This document shows, in pieces, positions 1 to 9,475 of a stretch of DNA of 64,000 bases; within the stretch, counting starts at the first letter, position 1, and each line of letters starts with the position of its first letter. Source of the DNA: CAVOHU01 sp963817885. Its GTDB lineage: Bacteria > Acidobacteriota > Vicinamibacteria > Vicinamibacterales > JAKQTR01. A model generated the notes under the pieces. That model was not told the origin of the DNA, made no database searches, and was given only the letters and a program-made list of their open reading frames with translations. The translations under genes were made by a program, and so were the position numbers. The stretch is from contig CAWFQE010000008.1 of NCBI GenBank assembly GCA_963817885.1, positions 124,001 through 188,000 on the forward strand, read 5' to 3'.

Positions 1-803
1 GCGACGCGGAAGCCGAGGCTGAAGCCGCTGTCCTCAGGCGCGTGCGAGTAGCGGAGTCCGCACCGCGCGCTGTTGCCGTCGAAGGCCCAGCTCCCTCCGC
101 GGATCACGCGCCGGGTTCCGGCCGAGGGCCCGCGCGGATCGATCCTGTCGTTCCGGGAGTACTCCCCGTACCAGTCGTTGGTCCACTCCCACACGTTTCC
201 CTGCATATCGAACAGCCCCCACGCGTTGGGCGGATAGCTGCCTGCCGGGGCCGTCGTTCCTCGAAACACGCGTGAACCCGTGCGCGCGATGGTGCCGCCC
301 CTGGCGTCGATGTTGGCCTGTTCCGGCGTCGGCTCAGGCTCGACCAAATCCGGTGTCGACACGCCGGCGCGGCACGCGTATTCCCACTCCGCCTCGGTCG
401 GCAGGCGGAAGCGCCAGGAGGTCGACTGCGCGTTGAGATTGGTGAGGAACCGGTCGACGTCGAAGAAATTCACGCTTTCGACGGGACAGTGGCTGCAGTT
501 GGGGAAGTGACTCGGGTTGGCGCCCATCACGATCGCCCACTCGGCCTGGGTCACCTCTCGAATGCCGAGGTAGAAGGATCGCGTGATGGTGATGGTGCGC
601 TGGACTTCGTCCGGGTTGCGCCCCGGCTGCGCGGGCTGGCTGCCCATGATGAAGGTCCCCGGCGGAATGACGGCGAGCGTCATGCCGGTGCGCGGCTCGA
701 TCACGAAGGCGGCCGGGCCTGGAGCCACGGCGCGGGACGAGAAATAGCCGACAGCCGCGAGGCTGAGGACGACAACGGCCACCTTGTGGACTGGTCTCGT
801 CAT
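1..803 (-). CDS. Formylglycine-generating-enzyme/SUMF1-like protein, 3' end cut by window edge
   Basis: The reading frame is open from an ATG at 803 to the left edge, about 267 codons, so only the last few residues are missing. The N-terminus (MTRPVHKVAVVVLSLAAVGY) is a signal anchor or signal peptide. The rest has the FGE-sulfatase (SUMF1/EgtB/PvdO) hallmarks: GMTLAVIPPGTFIMGS, REVTQAEWAIVMG, the RLPTEAEWEYACRAG box, GLFDMQGNVWEW, then RRVIRGGSWAFDGNSARCGL and SLGFRV at the very end. The family includes sulfatase-activating oxidases and many exported proteins of unknown role. A paired-cysteine stretch (PNCSHCP) sits mid-domain, but I cannot show catalytic activity. Exported localisation is inferred from the leader. 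Confidence 0.88.
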   Translation of the reverse strand, partial: MTRPVHKVAVVVLSLAAVGYFSSRAVAPGPAAFVIEPRTGMTLAVIPPGTFIMGSQPAQPGRNPDEVQRTITITRSFYLGIREVTQAEWAIVMGANPSHFPNCSHCPVESVNFFDVDRFLTNLNAQSTSWRFRLPTEAEWEYACRAGVSTPDLVEPEPTPEQANIDARGGTIARTGSRVFRGTTAPAGSYPPNAWGLFDMQGNVWEWTNDWYGEYSRNDRIDPRGPSAGTRRVIRGGSWAFDGNSARCGLRYSHAPEDSGFSLGFRV

Positions 804-981
804 ACGACGGAAGGGTCGTTATGCCGCACTGCGGCGTGAAGGGGCCAGATGGCGATTATACGCTGGCGCTGATCGCCGGCGAGATGTCGCCTCAGGAGGC
901 GCACTCCGGCGGCGCGCGGCCAGCCCTGTGGCGCCTCGTCACCGGAGGCGCGGCGGCCGCTACCTCACGCGGCGCGCGGCG

Positions 982-2442
982 CTACAGGCCCGGAAGTGCG
1001 GCGACAGTCCATCCGCCCCCAAGCGCCTTGATGAGCGTTACGGTCGCGGCCAGGCGCCGCGATCGGATAGTGAGCGCGGTGCGCTGGTTCTGGAGGGCCG
1101 TGTTCTGCGTGGTAATGACCTCGAGATAGGTGGCCACGCCGCCCCGGTAGCGTTCGGTCGAGAGCCGGAGCGAGCGCTCGGCGGCGGCCACGGCCGCGTC
1201 CTGCACCCTCGCTTCGTCGGCGAGGATCCTGAGCGTCGACAGGTTGTCCTCGACTTCGCGGAACGCCGTGAGGATCGTCTCGCGATAGAGCGCTTCGGTT
1301 CGCTGATATACGGCCAACGCCTGCTCCGAGGCCGCCTTGCGGCGCCCGCCGTCGAACAGGGACAGCACCGCGGCCGGCCCGACAGACCAGAGACTGCTCG
1401 CCATCTTCAACCAGTTGCCGAGCGAAGAGCCCTCGGCGCCCGCGGTGCCGATGAGCGAGAGCGTCGGGAAGTAGGCGGTGCGCGTCAGCCCGAGCTGAGC
1501 ATGGGCCGCCGCCATGCGCCGCTCTGCCGCGGCGATGTCGGGCCGCCGCTCGAGCACGCCGGAGGGCAGCCCCGGGGGCAGCTGCGGAAGTGTCGAGGCG
1601 AGCGGCGCCATCGCCACGCTGAATGTCGAGGGCGGCTGCCCCATCAGCGTGGCTATCGCGTGCTCGAACTGTGCCCGCCGGAGCTGGATGTCGATGGACT
1701 GCGCCCGCGCCGACTCCAGCTGCGTCTGGGCGAACGCGACGTCGACGGCGGACGCAATACCGCCGTTGTAGCGGTTGGTCGTCAGTTCGAGCGCGCGCTC
1801 ATAGGCCGCCACGGTCTGATCGATGATCTGTCTCTCGGCGTCCAGGGCTCGCAGCTGGAAGTAGTCCAGCGCGAGCTCGGCGTGCAGGCTCAGGCTCACG
1901 CTTTCGAGATCGGCGGCGCTGGCCTGCGCCGAGGCGCGACTGGCAAGAACGGTCTGTCGCACGCGGCCCCACACGTCGAGCTCGTAGGACGCGTCGGCCC
2001 TCAACATGAAGTCGTTGTAGTCGGGGTTGTTCGACCCGGTAGGCTTGTTGTCCGACTGGCTGTTCCTGATGACCGATGCTGACCCGTTGACCGCCGGCAG
2101 CATGGCGGCCCGCGAAGAGCGGACCAGCGCCCGGGCCTGGTTGAACTGCGCCTGAGCCGCCTTCAGCGAGTTGTTCGAAACGGTGAGCTGATCCTCCATC
2201 GAGCTGAGCAGGGGATCCTGGTAAATCTCCCACCACTTGCCGCGAAGGCTTTCGTCGTTGGGCTCGGCGGGCTTCCAGTCGCCGAGCTCCTTGTAGACGG
2301 GCGGCGCGGGCACTTCGGGCCGCACGTAGCGGGGTGCGACGGCACACGCCGAGATCCCGATCAAGCCGGCGGCGAGCCACAGCCACGCTCCGCGCGCACA
2401 GGATGCAGGCGCCCACGGATTCGCCCGGCGTGTCACGTTCAC
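982..2442 (-). CDS. RND efflux system outer-membrane lipoprotein (NodT/OprM type)
   Basis: This is a 486-residue TolC-superfamily channel subunit that would form the outer-membrane exit duct of a tripartite efflux pump. A lipoprotein signal is visible, with the lipobox LIGISAC near residue 30, followed by the family opening VAPRYVRPEVPAPP. Two repeats of the outer-membrane efflux domain follow, with typical phrases such as YELDVWGRVRQTV, RRPDIAAAERRMAAAHA and FDGGRRKAASEQALA. The GTG start at 2442 overlaps the stop of the upstream adaptor gene (GTGA), so the two are translationally coupled. With the next two genes it forms a pump, adaptor, channel operon. Substrate is unknown. Confidence 0.93.
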   Translation of the reverse strand: MNVTRRANPWAPASCARGAWLWLAAGLIGISACAVAPRYVRPEVPAPPVYKELGDWKPAEPNDESLRGKWWEIYQDPLLSSMEDQLTVSNNSLKAAQAQFNQARALVRSSRAAMLPAVNGSASVIRNSQSDNKPTGSNNPDYNDFMLRADASYELDVWGRVRQTVLASRASAQASAADLESVSLSLHAELALDYFQLRALDAERQIIDQTVAAYERALELTTNRYNGGIASAVDVAFAQTQLESARAQSIDIQLRRAQFEHAIATLMGQPPSTFSVAMAPLASTLPQLPPGLPSGVLERRPDIAAAERRMAAAHAQLGLTRTAYFPTLSLIGTAGAEGSSLGNWLKMASSLWSVGPAAVLSLFDGGRRKAASEQALAVYQRTEALYRETILTAFREVEDNLSTLRILADEARVQDAAVAAAERSLRLSTERYRGGVATYLEVITTQNTALQNQRTALTIRSRRLAATVTLIKALGGGWTVAALPGL

Positions 2443-3641
2443 GACGCTCCCTTTTCGCTCGTGTCGCCCTTGGACGCTGCCGCGGCCGCGATCCGGACGA
2501 CCTGGCCCTGCACGAGCCCGTCAGGGGGATTGACCACGACGCGTTCGAGGCCGGTCAGGCCCGACACCACCTCGACCTCGGTGCCGAAATCGCGCCCGAG
2601 CGTCACGGTCATCATCGACACCTTGTCTCCTGTTCCGACAATGGCGAGGCGCAGGCCATCGCTGCGGAACATGAGGGAGTTGACCGGAAGCCTGTAGGTG
2701 GACTGCGCCGTCGGGAGCTTGAAATGCACCTCGGCGTAGGATCCCGCCAGCAGTTCGCCAGTCGGGTTGGCCACCTCGAGCTCGACCAGCAGCGACCGCG
2801 ACGCGACCTCGATGGCCTGGGCCGTCCGCACCAGCCTCGCCGGCACGCGCTTGCCCGGGAACTCGGCCAGGGTGAGTTCCGCGGTCATGCCCGGGTTCGT
2901 GGCGCGCGAGTACACCTCGGGAACGTTCACGAACACGCGCAGCCTGGTGGTGGAGGCGATGTGGAACAGCTCGCGGGCAGCTCCCCCGCTGGCTCCCGAG
3001 TCGATCAAGGCCCCGACATCCGTGTTGCGGGCCGTGATCACGCCGTCGAAGGGCGCAAAGATCTTCGTGTACGACTGCATCTGCTCGAGGCGCTGGACAT
3101 TGTGCCTCGCGGATTCAACGGCGGTCTTTCGCGCGTCGAGCCCGCCGGCCGCGTTGTCGGCATCCTGTTGCGACACCGCGTCGGTCTTCCGCAGGTTGAG
3201 GTAGCGGTCGGCCGTGATCTGCGCGAGCCGCGTGTTGGCCTCGGCCGTCGACAGATCGGCGCGCGCCTGCTGCAGCTGCTGCTCGAGCTCGGGCGCGTCG
3301 ATCTCGGCGAGCAGCTGGTTCGCCTTCACGTGCGCGCCCATCTCGACGTACCGGCGCTTCAGGTAGCCGCTGGTCCGCGCGTAGATGGGCGCGTCCATGT
3401 AGGCCTGCATCGAACCGGGCAGGACGATTTCCTCGGCTGGCGCACCGGCCTTCGGCTTGACGACCGCCACGGTCGGAATCGCCAGGTCCGCGGTTTCCTT
3501 CGTGAGCTCGACCATGGCCTTCGCGCGGTCGTTGACGCCCCAGAACGCCATGGCGGCCAGGATGGCGGCGCCGACCAGGACGAGGGCGACGGCCCTGGTT
3601 GCGGTTCCGGTCCTCCGTCGATCGGGTTCTATTCCCTGCAT
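2439..3641 (-). CDS. RND efflux periplasmic adaptor (membrane fusion protein)
   Basis: This is a 400-residue HlyD/AcrA-type adaptor linking the inner-membrane pump to the outer-membrane channel. An N-terminal membrane anchor (VALVLVGAAILAAMAFWGV) is followed by the lipoyl-like half-motif, a coiled-coil hairpin (QQLQQARADLSTAEANTRLA), the second lipoyl half (IFAPFDGVITARNTDVGALI) and a beta-barrel/membrane-proximal domain. I chose the ATG at 3641 rather than one nine codons upstream because a GGCAGGAG ribosome-binding site sits about 8 bases before it. It starts 33 bp after the pump gene and overlaps the channel gene by 4 bp. No local regulator is present. Confidence 0.92.
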   Translation of the reverse strand: MQGIEPDRRRTGTATRAVALVLVGAAILAAMAFWGVNDRAKAMVELTKETADLAIPTVAVVKPKAGAPAEEIVLPGSMQAYMDAPIYARTSGYLKRRYVEMGAHVKANQLLAEIDAPELEQQLQQARADLSTAEANTRLAQITADRYLNLRKTDAVSQQDADNAAGGLDARKTAVESARHNVQRLEQMQSYTKIFAPFDGVITARNTDVGALIDSGASGGAARELFHIASTTRLRVFVNVPEVYSRATNPGMTAELTLAEFPGKRVPARLVRTAQAIEVASRSLLVELEVANPTGELLAGSYAEVHFKLPTAQSTYRLPVNSLMFRSDGLRLAIVGTGDKVSMMTVTLGRDFGTEVEVVSGLTGLERVVVNPPDGLVQGQVVRIAAAAASKGDTSEKGAS

Positions 3642-3674
3642 GACAGTTCTCCTGCCTCTTCCGGACAATCCGCG

Positions 3675-6600
3675 CTACCTCTGATCGACGACCGCTGTCG
3701 CCGGCTCCACCGGAGCGTGGCTCCTGTGCAGCACACTGAAGACCGCTGGTACGAAGAACAAGGTGGCCACCGTGGCGAGCGACAGGCCGCCAACCACGGC
3801 CCGGCCGAGCGGCGCATTCTGTTCACCGCCCTCGCCGAGCCCCAACGCGGTGGGCAGCATGCCGATGATCATCGCGAGTGCGGTCATCAGCACGGGCCGG
3901 AACCGCGCGAACCCGGCTTCGATGGCCGCCGCAACCGGGCTCGCGCCCCTGGCGACCAGGTCCTTCGCGAAGCTCACCACCAGGATGCTGTTCGCCGTGG
4001 CCACGCCCACGCACATGATCGACCCGGTCAGGGCCGGCACGCTGATGGTGGTCTCCGACAGGAACAGCATCCAGACGATGCCGGCCAGCGCCGACGGCAG
4101 CGCGGAGATGATGATGAACGGGTCCAGCCACGACTGGAAGTTCACGACGATGAGCAGGTAGACCAGGATGATCGCGAGAGCCAGGCCTCCGAGCAGGCCG
4201 GCGAACGACGAGTTCATCGTCTCGATCTGGCCGCGGACACTGAGCTGCGAACCGCGCGGAAGGGCCTTCTCGCTGGCGTCGAGAATCGGCTGGATCTCAC
4301 GGGAGACCGAGCCGAGGTCCCGCCCCTGGACCGATCCGAAGATGTCGATGACCGGCTGCGCGTTGTAGTGCGACACCACGGCCATGCCGGTCGTTCGAGA
4401 GATCGTGGCGAGCCCCTGCAGCACCTGCGGCCGGGAGCCCGCCGCCCCGGTGATCGGGATGTTGCCGAGTTGCTGCAGCGAGCCGAGCCGGTATTCCGGT
4501 GTCCGGATGGTCACCGAGTAGCTCACCCCCGTCCGGGGGTTCAGCCAGTAGGTCGGCGTGGTCTGCCCGCTGCCGCTCAATGACAGGAGCAGGTTGTTGG
4601 CGACCTCGCGCTGGGTCAGACCGACCTGCGCCGCCCGGCTGCGGTCGGCATCCAGTTCCAGGCGCGGCTGGTCGAATGCCTGGTGGACCCGCAGGTCGAC
4701 CAGGCCGGGCACCTTGGCGAGCTTCGAAAGCAGCGCAGACGCGAACTGGCGGTTTCCGTCGAGGTTGCGCCCGACCACCTGGATGTCGATTGGCGCCGGC
4801 AACCCGAAGTTCAACGTCTGGGTCACGATGTCGGCCGGAATGAACGAGAACAGCACGCCGGGGAAATCGCGCGGCAGCTTCAGGCGCAGGTCGTGAATGT
4901 AGTCGGCCGTGGGGTGATGGCCGGGCTTGAGCGACACGAGGATGTCCGCATCGGCAGAGCCGATCGGCGCCGAGTTCACGTAGATGAGATTGAGCGGCGA
5001 GTACGGCAGGCCGATATTGTCGATGACCGTGTCGATCTCGGCGCCGGGGATGACGCCGCGGATTAGCTGTTCGACGCGATCGCAGGTGATCGCGGTTTCC
5101 TCGATCCGGGTGCCGGTCGGCGCGCGCATGTGCAGCTTGAACTGGCCGCTGTCGACGCTGGGGAAGAAGTCCTGGCCCACGTACGGCAGCAGCCCGAGCG
5201 AGGCGAAGCACGCGAGCAGGAACAGCGAGGCGTACACGCGGTTGTGCCGGATGAAGCCCTCGAGGGACCGCCGGTAGAGGTCCCTGAGGCCCATGAATCC
5301 CCGGTCGATCCAGGCCTGCAGCCGCACCAGCGGGTTGCGGCTCGCGCGGCGCGTGGCGTGGTGGTCCTCCTCGTGGGCCTTCAGCATGTACTTCGCCATG
5401 GTCGGCACCAGCGTCCGCGAAAGCGCGAAGGACGCCAGCATGGCCAACACCACGGACTCGGCCAGCGGGACGAAGAGGTACCGACCGACGCCGGTGAGGA
5501 AGAACATCGGCACGAACACGATGCAGATGCAGATCGTGGACACGAACGCCGGGACCGTGATCTGCTCGGCGCCGTCGAGAATGGCCGGCTCGAGATCCTT
5601 CCCCTGCTCGAGATTCCAGTTGATGTTCTCGATCGCGACGATCCCGTTGTCGACCAGGATGCCGATCGCCAGCGCCAGCCCGCCGAGCGTCATGATGTTG
5701 ATCGTCTGGCCGAGCGCCCGCAGCATCATGATCGACGCGAGAATCGACAGCGGGATGGACACCACGATGATGACGGTGCTGCGCCAGCTCCCGAGCAGGA
5801 GCAGGACCAGCAGCGCCGTCAGGCCGGCCGCCAGCGCGCCCTCGCGGACCACGCTGTCGATCGACGCCTGGACGAACATCGACTGGTCGGCCAGCAGGCG
5901 CACGCTCAGCTCGGGCGGCAGGCCCGCCAGGATGCGCGGAAGCTCCTTCTTGACGCGATCGATGATGTCGAGCGTCGACGCGTTCCCGCTCTTCTGGACC
6001 GAGAGCAGCGAGGCGCGCTGGCCGTTGACACGCACGATGTTGGTCTGCGGCGGGAACCCGTTGCGGACGTGCGCGACGTCGCGGATGTAGATCGGGGTCC
6101 GGCCGACCATCTTGATCGGAAGGTTGTTGAGCTCTTCGACCGTGTCCGGGCTGCCGTTGATGCTGACGTCGTGCTCGAAGGTGCCAATCTTCACGATACC
6201 GGCGGGCAGGATCAGGTTCTGCACGCCGAGCGCGTTGGACACGTCGAGCGGCGACAGCCCCTTCGCCTGGAGCGCGGCCGGGTCCAGATCGACCATGATC
6301 TGGACCTGCTTCCCGCCGAACGGGTTCGGGATCGACGCCCCCTGCACGGTGGCGAGCTGCACCCGCAGGAAGTTCGCACCGATGTCGTACAGCTGCTGTT
6401 CCGAGAGTTTCTCGCCGGCGAGCCCGAGCTGCAGCACCGGCACGGTGGTCGCGCTGTAGACGATGATGAGCGGAGGATTGGTCGACGGCGGCATCGACCG
6501 GATGTTGGACTGGGAGCTCGCCGCGATCTGGCCGAGCGCCGTCTCGATGCTGACCGTCGGCTGGAAGAAGACTTTGATGACCGACAGGCCGCGCAGCGAG

Positions 6601-6851
6601 TGCGATTCGATGTGCTCGACGTCGGCAACCTGGACCGTCAGTGCCCGCTCGTAGTTCGAGACGATCCGGTTGGCGATCTCTTCAGACGACAGCCCGCTGT
6701 AGGTCCAGATGATCGCGATGACCGGGATGTCGATATTCGGGAAGATATCCTTCGGCGTCCGGAGAATCGTCAGCGGGCCGAGCATCAGGATGAGCAAGGC
6801 CACGACGACGAACGTGTACGGCCGCTTGAGGGCTAGGCGGACTATCCACAT
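3675..6851 (-). CDS. RND-family efflux transporter permease (HAE-like)
   Basis: This is a 1058-residue inner-membrane proton-driven pump with the AcrB/MexB-type duplicated architecture. It has one N-terminal helix (RPYTFVVVALLILMLGPL), a large periplasmic porter/docking domain, six helices, then a second copy ending FFVPAVFSVLHRSHAP. The TM4 signature reads GILVDNGIVAIEN, so one of the two aspartates typical of AcrB (VDD) is Asn here. The start is placed at MWIVRLALKRP, the usual beginning of close relatives. An ATG 17 codons upstream at 6902 is also in frame but abuts a repeat array. Neither start has a clear ribosome-binding site. It is the first gene of the efflux operon. Confidence 0.93.
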   Translation of the reverse strand: MWIVRLALKRPYTFVVVALLILMLGPLTILRTPKDIFPNIDIPVIAIIWTYSGLSSEEIANRIVSNYERALTVQVADVEHIESHSLRGLSVIKVFFQPTVSIETALGQIAASSQSNIRSMPPSTNPPLIIVYSATTVPVLQLGLAGEKLSEQQLYDIGANFLRVQLATVQGASIPNPFGGKQVQIMVDLDPAALQAKGLSPLDVSNALGVQNLILPAGIVKIGTFEHDVSINGSPDTVEELNNLPIKMVGRTPIYIRDVAHVRNGFPPQTNIVRVNGQRASLLSVQKSGNASTLDIIDRVKKELPRILAGLPPELSVRLLADQSMFVQASIDSVVREGALAAGLTALLVLLLLGSWRSTVIIVVSIPLSILASIMMLRALGQTINIMTLGGLALAIGILVDNGIVAIENINWNLEQGKDLEPAILDGAEQITVPAFVSTICICIVFVPMFFLTGVGRYLFVPLAESVVLAMLASFALSRTLVPTMAKYMLKAHEEDHHATRRASRNPLVRLQAWIDRGFMGLRDLYRRSLEGFIRHNRVYASLFLLACFASLGLLPYVGQDFFPSVDSGQFKLHMRAPTGTRIEETAITCDRVEQLIRGVIPGAEIDTVIDNIGLPYSPLNLIYVNSAPIGSADADILVSLKPGHHPTADYIHDLRLKLPRDFPGVLFSFIPADIVTQTLNFGLPAPIDIQVVGRNLDGNRQFASALLSKLAKVPGLVDLRVHQAFDQPRLELDADRSRAAQVGLTQREVANNLLLSLSGSGQTTPTYWLNPRTGVSYSVTIRTPEYRLGSLQQLGNIPITGAAGSRPQVLQGLATISRTTGMAVVSHYNAQPVIDIFGSVQGRDLGSVSREIQPILDASEKALPRGSQLSVRGQIETMNSSFAGLLGGLALAIILVYLLIVVNFQSWLDPFIIISALPSALAGIVWMLFLSETTISVPALTGSIMCVGVATANSILVVSFAKDLVARGASPVAAAIEAGFARFRPVLMTALAMIIGMLPTALGLGEGGEQNAPLGRAVVGGLSLATVATLFFVPAVFSVLHRSHAPVEPATAVVDQR

Positions 6852-6911
6852 AATCGGTCCGAGGGCCAGCTGGTAAAGTGATCGGACCACTCTACCACGC
6901 ATGGCGCATTT

Positions 6912-7106
6912 TGAGGCTTAGGGCTTGGGGCTGGAGGCCTGAGGCTTAGGGCTTGAGGCCTGGGGCCGGCTTGAGGCTTAGGGCTTGGGGCTTGCGGCTT
7001 GGGGCTTTGGGCCTGGGGCCTGGGGCCTCGAGCGTGAATCTTGATGAAATCACGGCCCTGAGCCTCAAGCCCCAAGCCCTAGGCCTTAGGCCGCTTGCCC
7101 CACGCC
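6912..7106. repeat. Heptad-repeat element A (TTRRGGC type), inverted arrays
   Basis: About 17 tandem 7-bp units of the form TTAGGGC/TTGGGGC/TTGAGGC/CTGGGGC occupy roughly 6912-7031. An unrelated core of about 24 bp follows, then about seven units in inverted orientation (GCCTCAA, GCCCCAA, GCCCTAG) at 7056-7106. The element fills the whole gap between the DUF5916 gene and the RND pump, both on the minus strand. In RNA it can fold into a long imperfect hairpin. It may act as an attenuator or terminator, but that is inference. Confidence 0.85.
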
Positions 7107-7113
7107 CCGTGTC

Positions 7114-9420
7114 CTAGCGTCGAAACTGGTAGGCCAATTTCACGAAGAATCCATCGCTCGCGCGCCTGAGAACCGAGAGCCGCTCGGTGGGGCTGGACTC
7201 GAGGGCATCGCCATACCCGAAAAAGGCGACGGTTCCGGGCGTCGGTTCGTAGGACACCAGGCAGTCTATCCGGAGGGATCGAAACAGGGTCACTGCGCCA
7301 CCCATCCCGCCGAGCAGGATCGGGTCGCCGGTCTGCGGATCGGTCAGCGCCGCCCTGCGCTCGTTCCGGTACTCCGCAATGACCCGGAAAAACAGCGAGC
7401 GTTTCGGCTGGTATTCAGCCTTCACCCGGGGAATCACGGTGCGCGCGAACTCCGAGCCATCCCGTTGCCTCGCGATCGACGAGAGCGTGGCCGTCGCCTC
7501 GAGGCGAATCGAACCGGCCGGACGAAGGCCGACAAGCGCCGTCACCCGGGTTTCCCTGCCGGCTGCGGCCTCCGGGAAGATGGCCACCTCGCTCTGCTGG
7601 AATTCGATCTGTCCGTTGACGCGCTGCAGGGTCGGCGAGGTCACCGCGATATCCGTCCCGAACAGTCCCGAAAGGCCGCGCCCGGGCGAGAACGGAACGA
7701 TGCTCCCATCGGCGCGCAGGGCCTGGTAGCCGGCGTAAGACGAGGGTTCGAATTTCACGAAATCGCTGTGGATGGTCACTCTGGTGGTCCAGCCGCCCCG
7801 CATCTGGAAGTTCAGGTTGGCGCTGTCGCTGCCTTCGATCGGCGCCGATCCGAGGACCCACCCATAGCGCCAGATTCTGCTCGGCCCGAAGAACACCGTG
7901 AACTGCTCGAGCCACGCCCCGCGGGCCCCGTAGAGTGAAAATCGGTTGCTCGCGTGGCCCTCGACGATGTCGTTGCGAGGCACGTAGCCCGCGCGGGCGG
8001 AAAAGCCGGGGCCGAACGCGCTGAGCCTGTAGTTGAATCCCCAGGCGCGCCCGGTGCGATCGAATTCGGCCAGCCACACGGGCGCATGGCTCGAGACGCC
8101 CTGATCGGCGCTCCACGATCGGCCGATCTGGCCCTGGACGAAGTACAGCTTCGCGAACACCACGCGCGCATCGGCTGCCGCGACGCGGTTGTAGCCGGTC
8201 GCCGTCGTCCGATCGGTGACCGTGAACCCGGCGAGCGAGTTGCTTCCGAGATCCTTCCGAACGCGCGCCACGTTGAACCACGCGCCGCCCGACGAGGCAT
8301 CGTCTTTCGCCGCGAGGTACGCGATGCCCACCGACCCGACCTTCCCCGTGAACTTCGCGCCGACGATCGGGTTGACGATCTGCCTCGTGTAGACGAGCTG
8401 GTTCGGCGTGGAGAAGAGCTCGATGCCCTCGAGGAAGAACGGCCGCTTCTCGGCATAGAACAGCGCGAACCGCTGGTTCTGCGTCACCTGGCCGGCGTCG
8501 GACTCCACCTGGCTGAAGTCGGGGTTGATCGTGGCGTCGATCGAGGTGCTGGTGAATCCGAGCCGGACGTTTACGCCCGGCTCGATCGCCAGCCTCTCGC
8601 GCCTGAACGTGCCGTCGGCGGCGCGGCTCCCGTTGCTGGCCGTGGTGGTGAAGGGCTGCACCTCGGTCACCATGCCTCGCTGGAGGTCGTGCAGGCCGTC
8701 AATGGCGCCGCTCTGCGCGAGGAAGCTCGAGTTCGCCCGCCGGGCATCGGTCCACGTGTCCTCGTACCCGGTGCGCTGGACCTTGCGCAGGATGTTCAGG
8801 CCCCATTTCTGGACGCCGGTGGCGGGATAGCGCAGGCTCTTGAACGGGATCCGCACCTCGACGACGTAGCCGTCTTCCGTCACGCGGCCCTTGGAGTCGA
8901 ACTTGTAGTCCGGGTTGAGGTCGGTCGTGCCGCCGTACATCGAGCCCGGGTTGGAGGAGCCTTCCGTCTGGACTCCGTCCGCCTGCGCGCCGATCGGGTT
9001 CACGCCGAAGAAGAACGCGCGGCGGCGATCATTGAACGTGTCGAGATAGATCGAGACCGTGTCGTCGCGCGTGAGGTTGTCGCGATCGGCCACCGTCGCG
9101 CGAATCGATCCGGGATCCCGGTCGTGCGCGATGATGCCGAAATAGAGAGCCGTCGGAGAATACCAGACCAGGACCTCGGTCACCTCTTCGGCCGGCCGGC
9201 TGTCGACCGGCCGGTACTGCGAAAAGCCGCCGAGGCGGGCCGCCTGTGCCCACGCAGGCTCGTCGAGGCGTCCGTCGATCTCGACGACGGCCTCGATGCG
9301 CGGAATGGTGACCGTGGGGGCGCCCTGTCCGCTCACCACCCCGGATGTTGAGGGCGGCGGAGTCGTTGGCGGTTGAGCCGATGGCGAGAGCGTCGTGAGC
9401 AGAAGTACGAATGCGAGCAC
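7114..9420 (-). CDS. DUF5916 protein with N-terminal CBM9-like domain, exported
   Basis: This 768-residue protein begins with a signal peptide (MLAFVLLLTTLSPSAQ). A carbohydrate-binding-family-9-like module follows, recognisable from EAVVEIDGRLDEPAWAQAA, LYFGIIAHDRDPGSIRA and the DDTVSIYLDTFNDRRRAFFF stretch. The remaining ~550 residues match DUF5916, a predicted outer-membrane beta-barrel ending in an aromatic residue-rich strand (FFVKLAYQFRR). Such proteins are abundant in Acidobacteriota and Bacteroidota, often annotated as hydrolases or carbohydrate-binding proteins without proof. The start is a GTG at 9420. Location in the outer membrane is inferred; substrate is unknown. Confidence 0.88.
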   Translation of the reverse strand: MLAFVLLLTTLSPSAQPPTTPPPSTSGVVSGQGAPTVTIPRIEAVVEIDGRLDEPAWAQAARLGGFSQYRPVDSRPAEEVTEVLVWYSPTALYFGIIAHDRDPGSIRATVADRDNLTRDDTVSIYLDTFNDRRRAFFFGVNPIGAQADGVQTEGSSNPGSMYGGTTDLNPDYKFDSKGRVTEDGYVVEVRIPFKSLRYPATGVQKWGLNILRKVQRTGYEDTWTDARRANSSFLAQSGAIDGLHDLQRGMVTEVQPFTTTASNGSRAADGTFRRERLAIEPGVNVRLGFTSTSIDATINPDFSQVESDAGQVTQNQRFALFYAEKRPFFLEGIELFSTPNQLVYTRQIVNPIVGAKFTGKVGSVGIAYLAAKDDASSGGAWFNVARVRKDLGSNSLAGFTVTDRTTATGYNRVAAADARVVFAKLYFVQGQIGRSWSADQGVSSHAPVWLAEFDRTGRAWGFNYRLSAFGPGFSARAGYVPRNDIVEGHASNRFSLYGARGAWLEQFTVFFGPSRIWRYGWVLGSAPIEGSDSANLNFQMRGGWTTRVTIHSDFVKFEPSSYAGYQALRADGSIVPFSPGRGLSGLFGTDIAVTSPTLQRVNGQIEFQQSEVAIFPEAAAGRETRVTALVGLRPAGSIRLEATATLSSIARQRDGSEFARTVIPRVKAEYQPKRSLFFRVIAEYRNERRAALTDPQTGDPILLGGMGGAVTLFRSLRIDCLVSYEPTPGTVAFFGYGDALESSPTERLSVLRRASDGFFVKLAYQFRR

Positions 9421-9475
9421 AGTTCACCGTGGCGAATGGCGGCCGCGCGGTGGAGGAAGCCGGGGCAGCAGGGTT

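Noticed and set aside
784..2082. Long plus-strand frame opposite the efflux channel gene
   Set aside because: It is an Arg/Gly-rich antisense frame typical of GC-rich DNA, opposite a gene with a clear lipobox and family motifs. The same applies to 2334-4583, 5130-6836, 20097-21986 (minus), 23689-25980 and 26620-28749.
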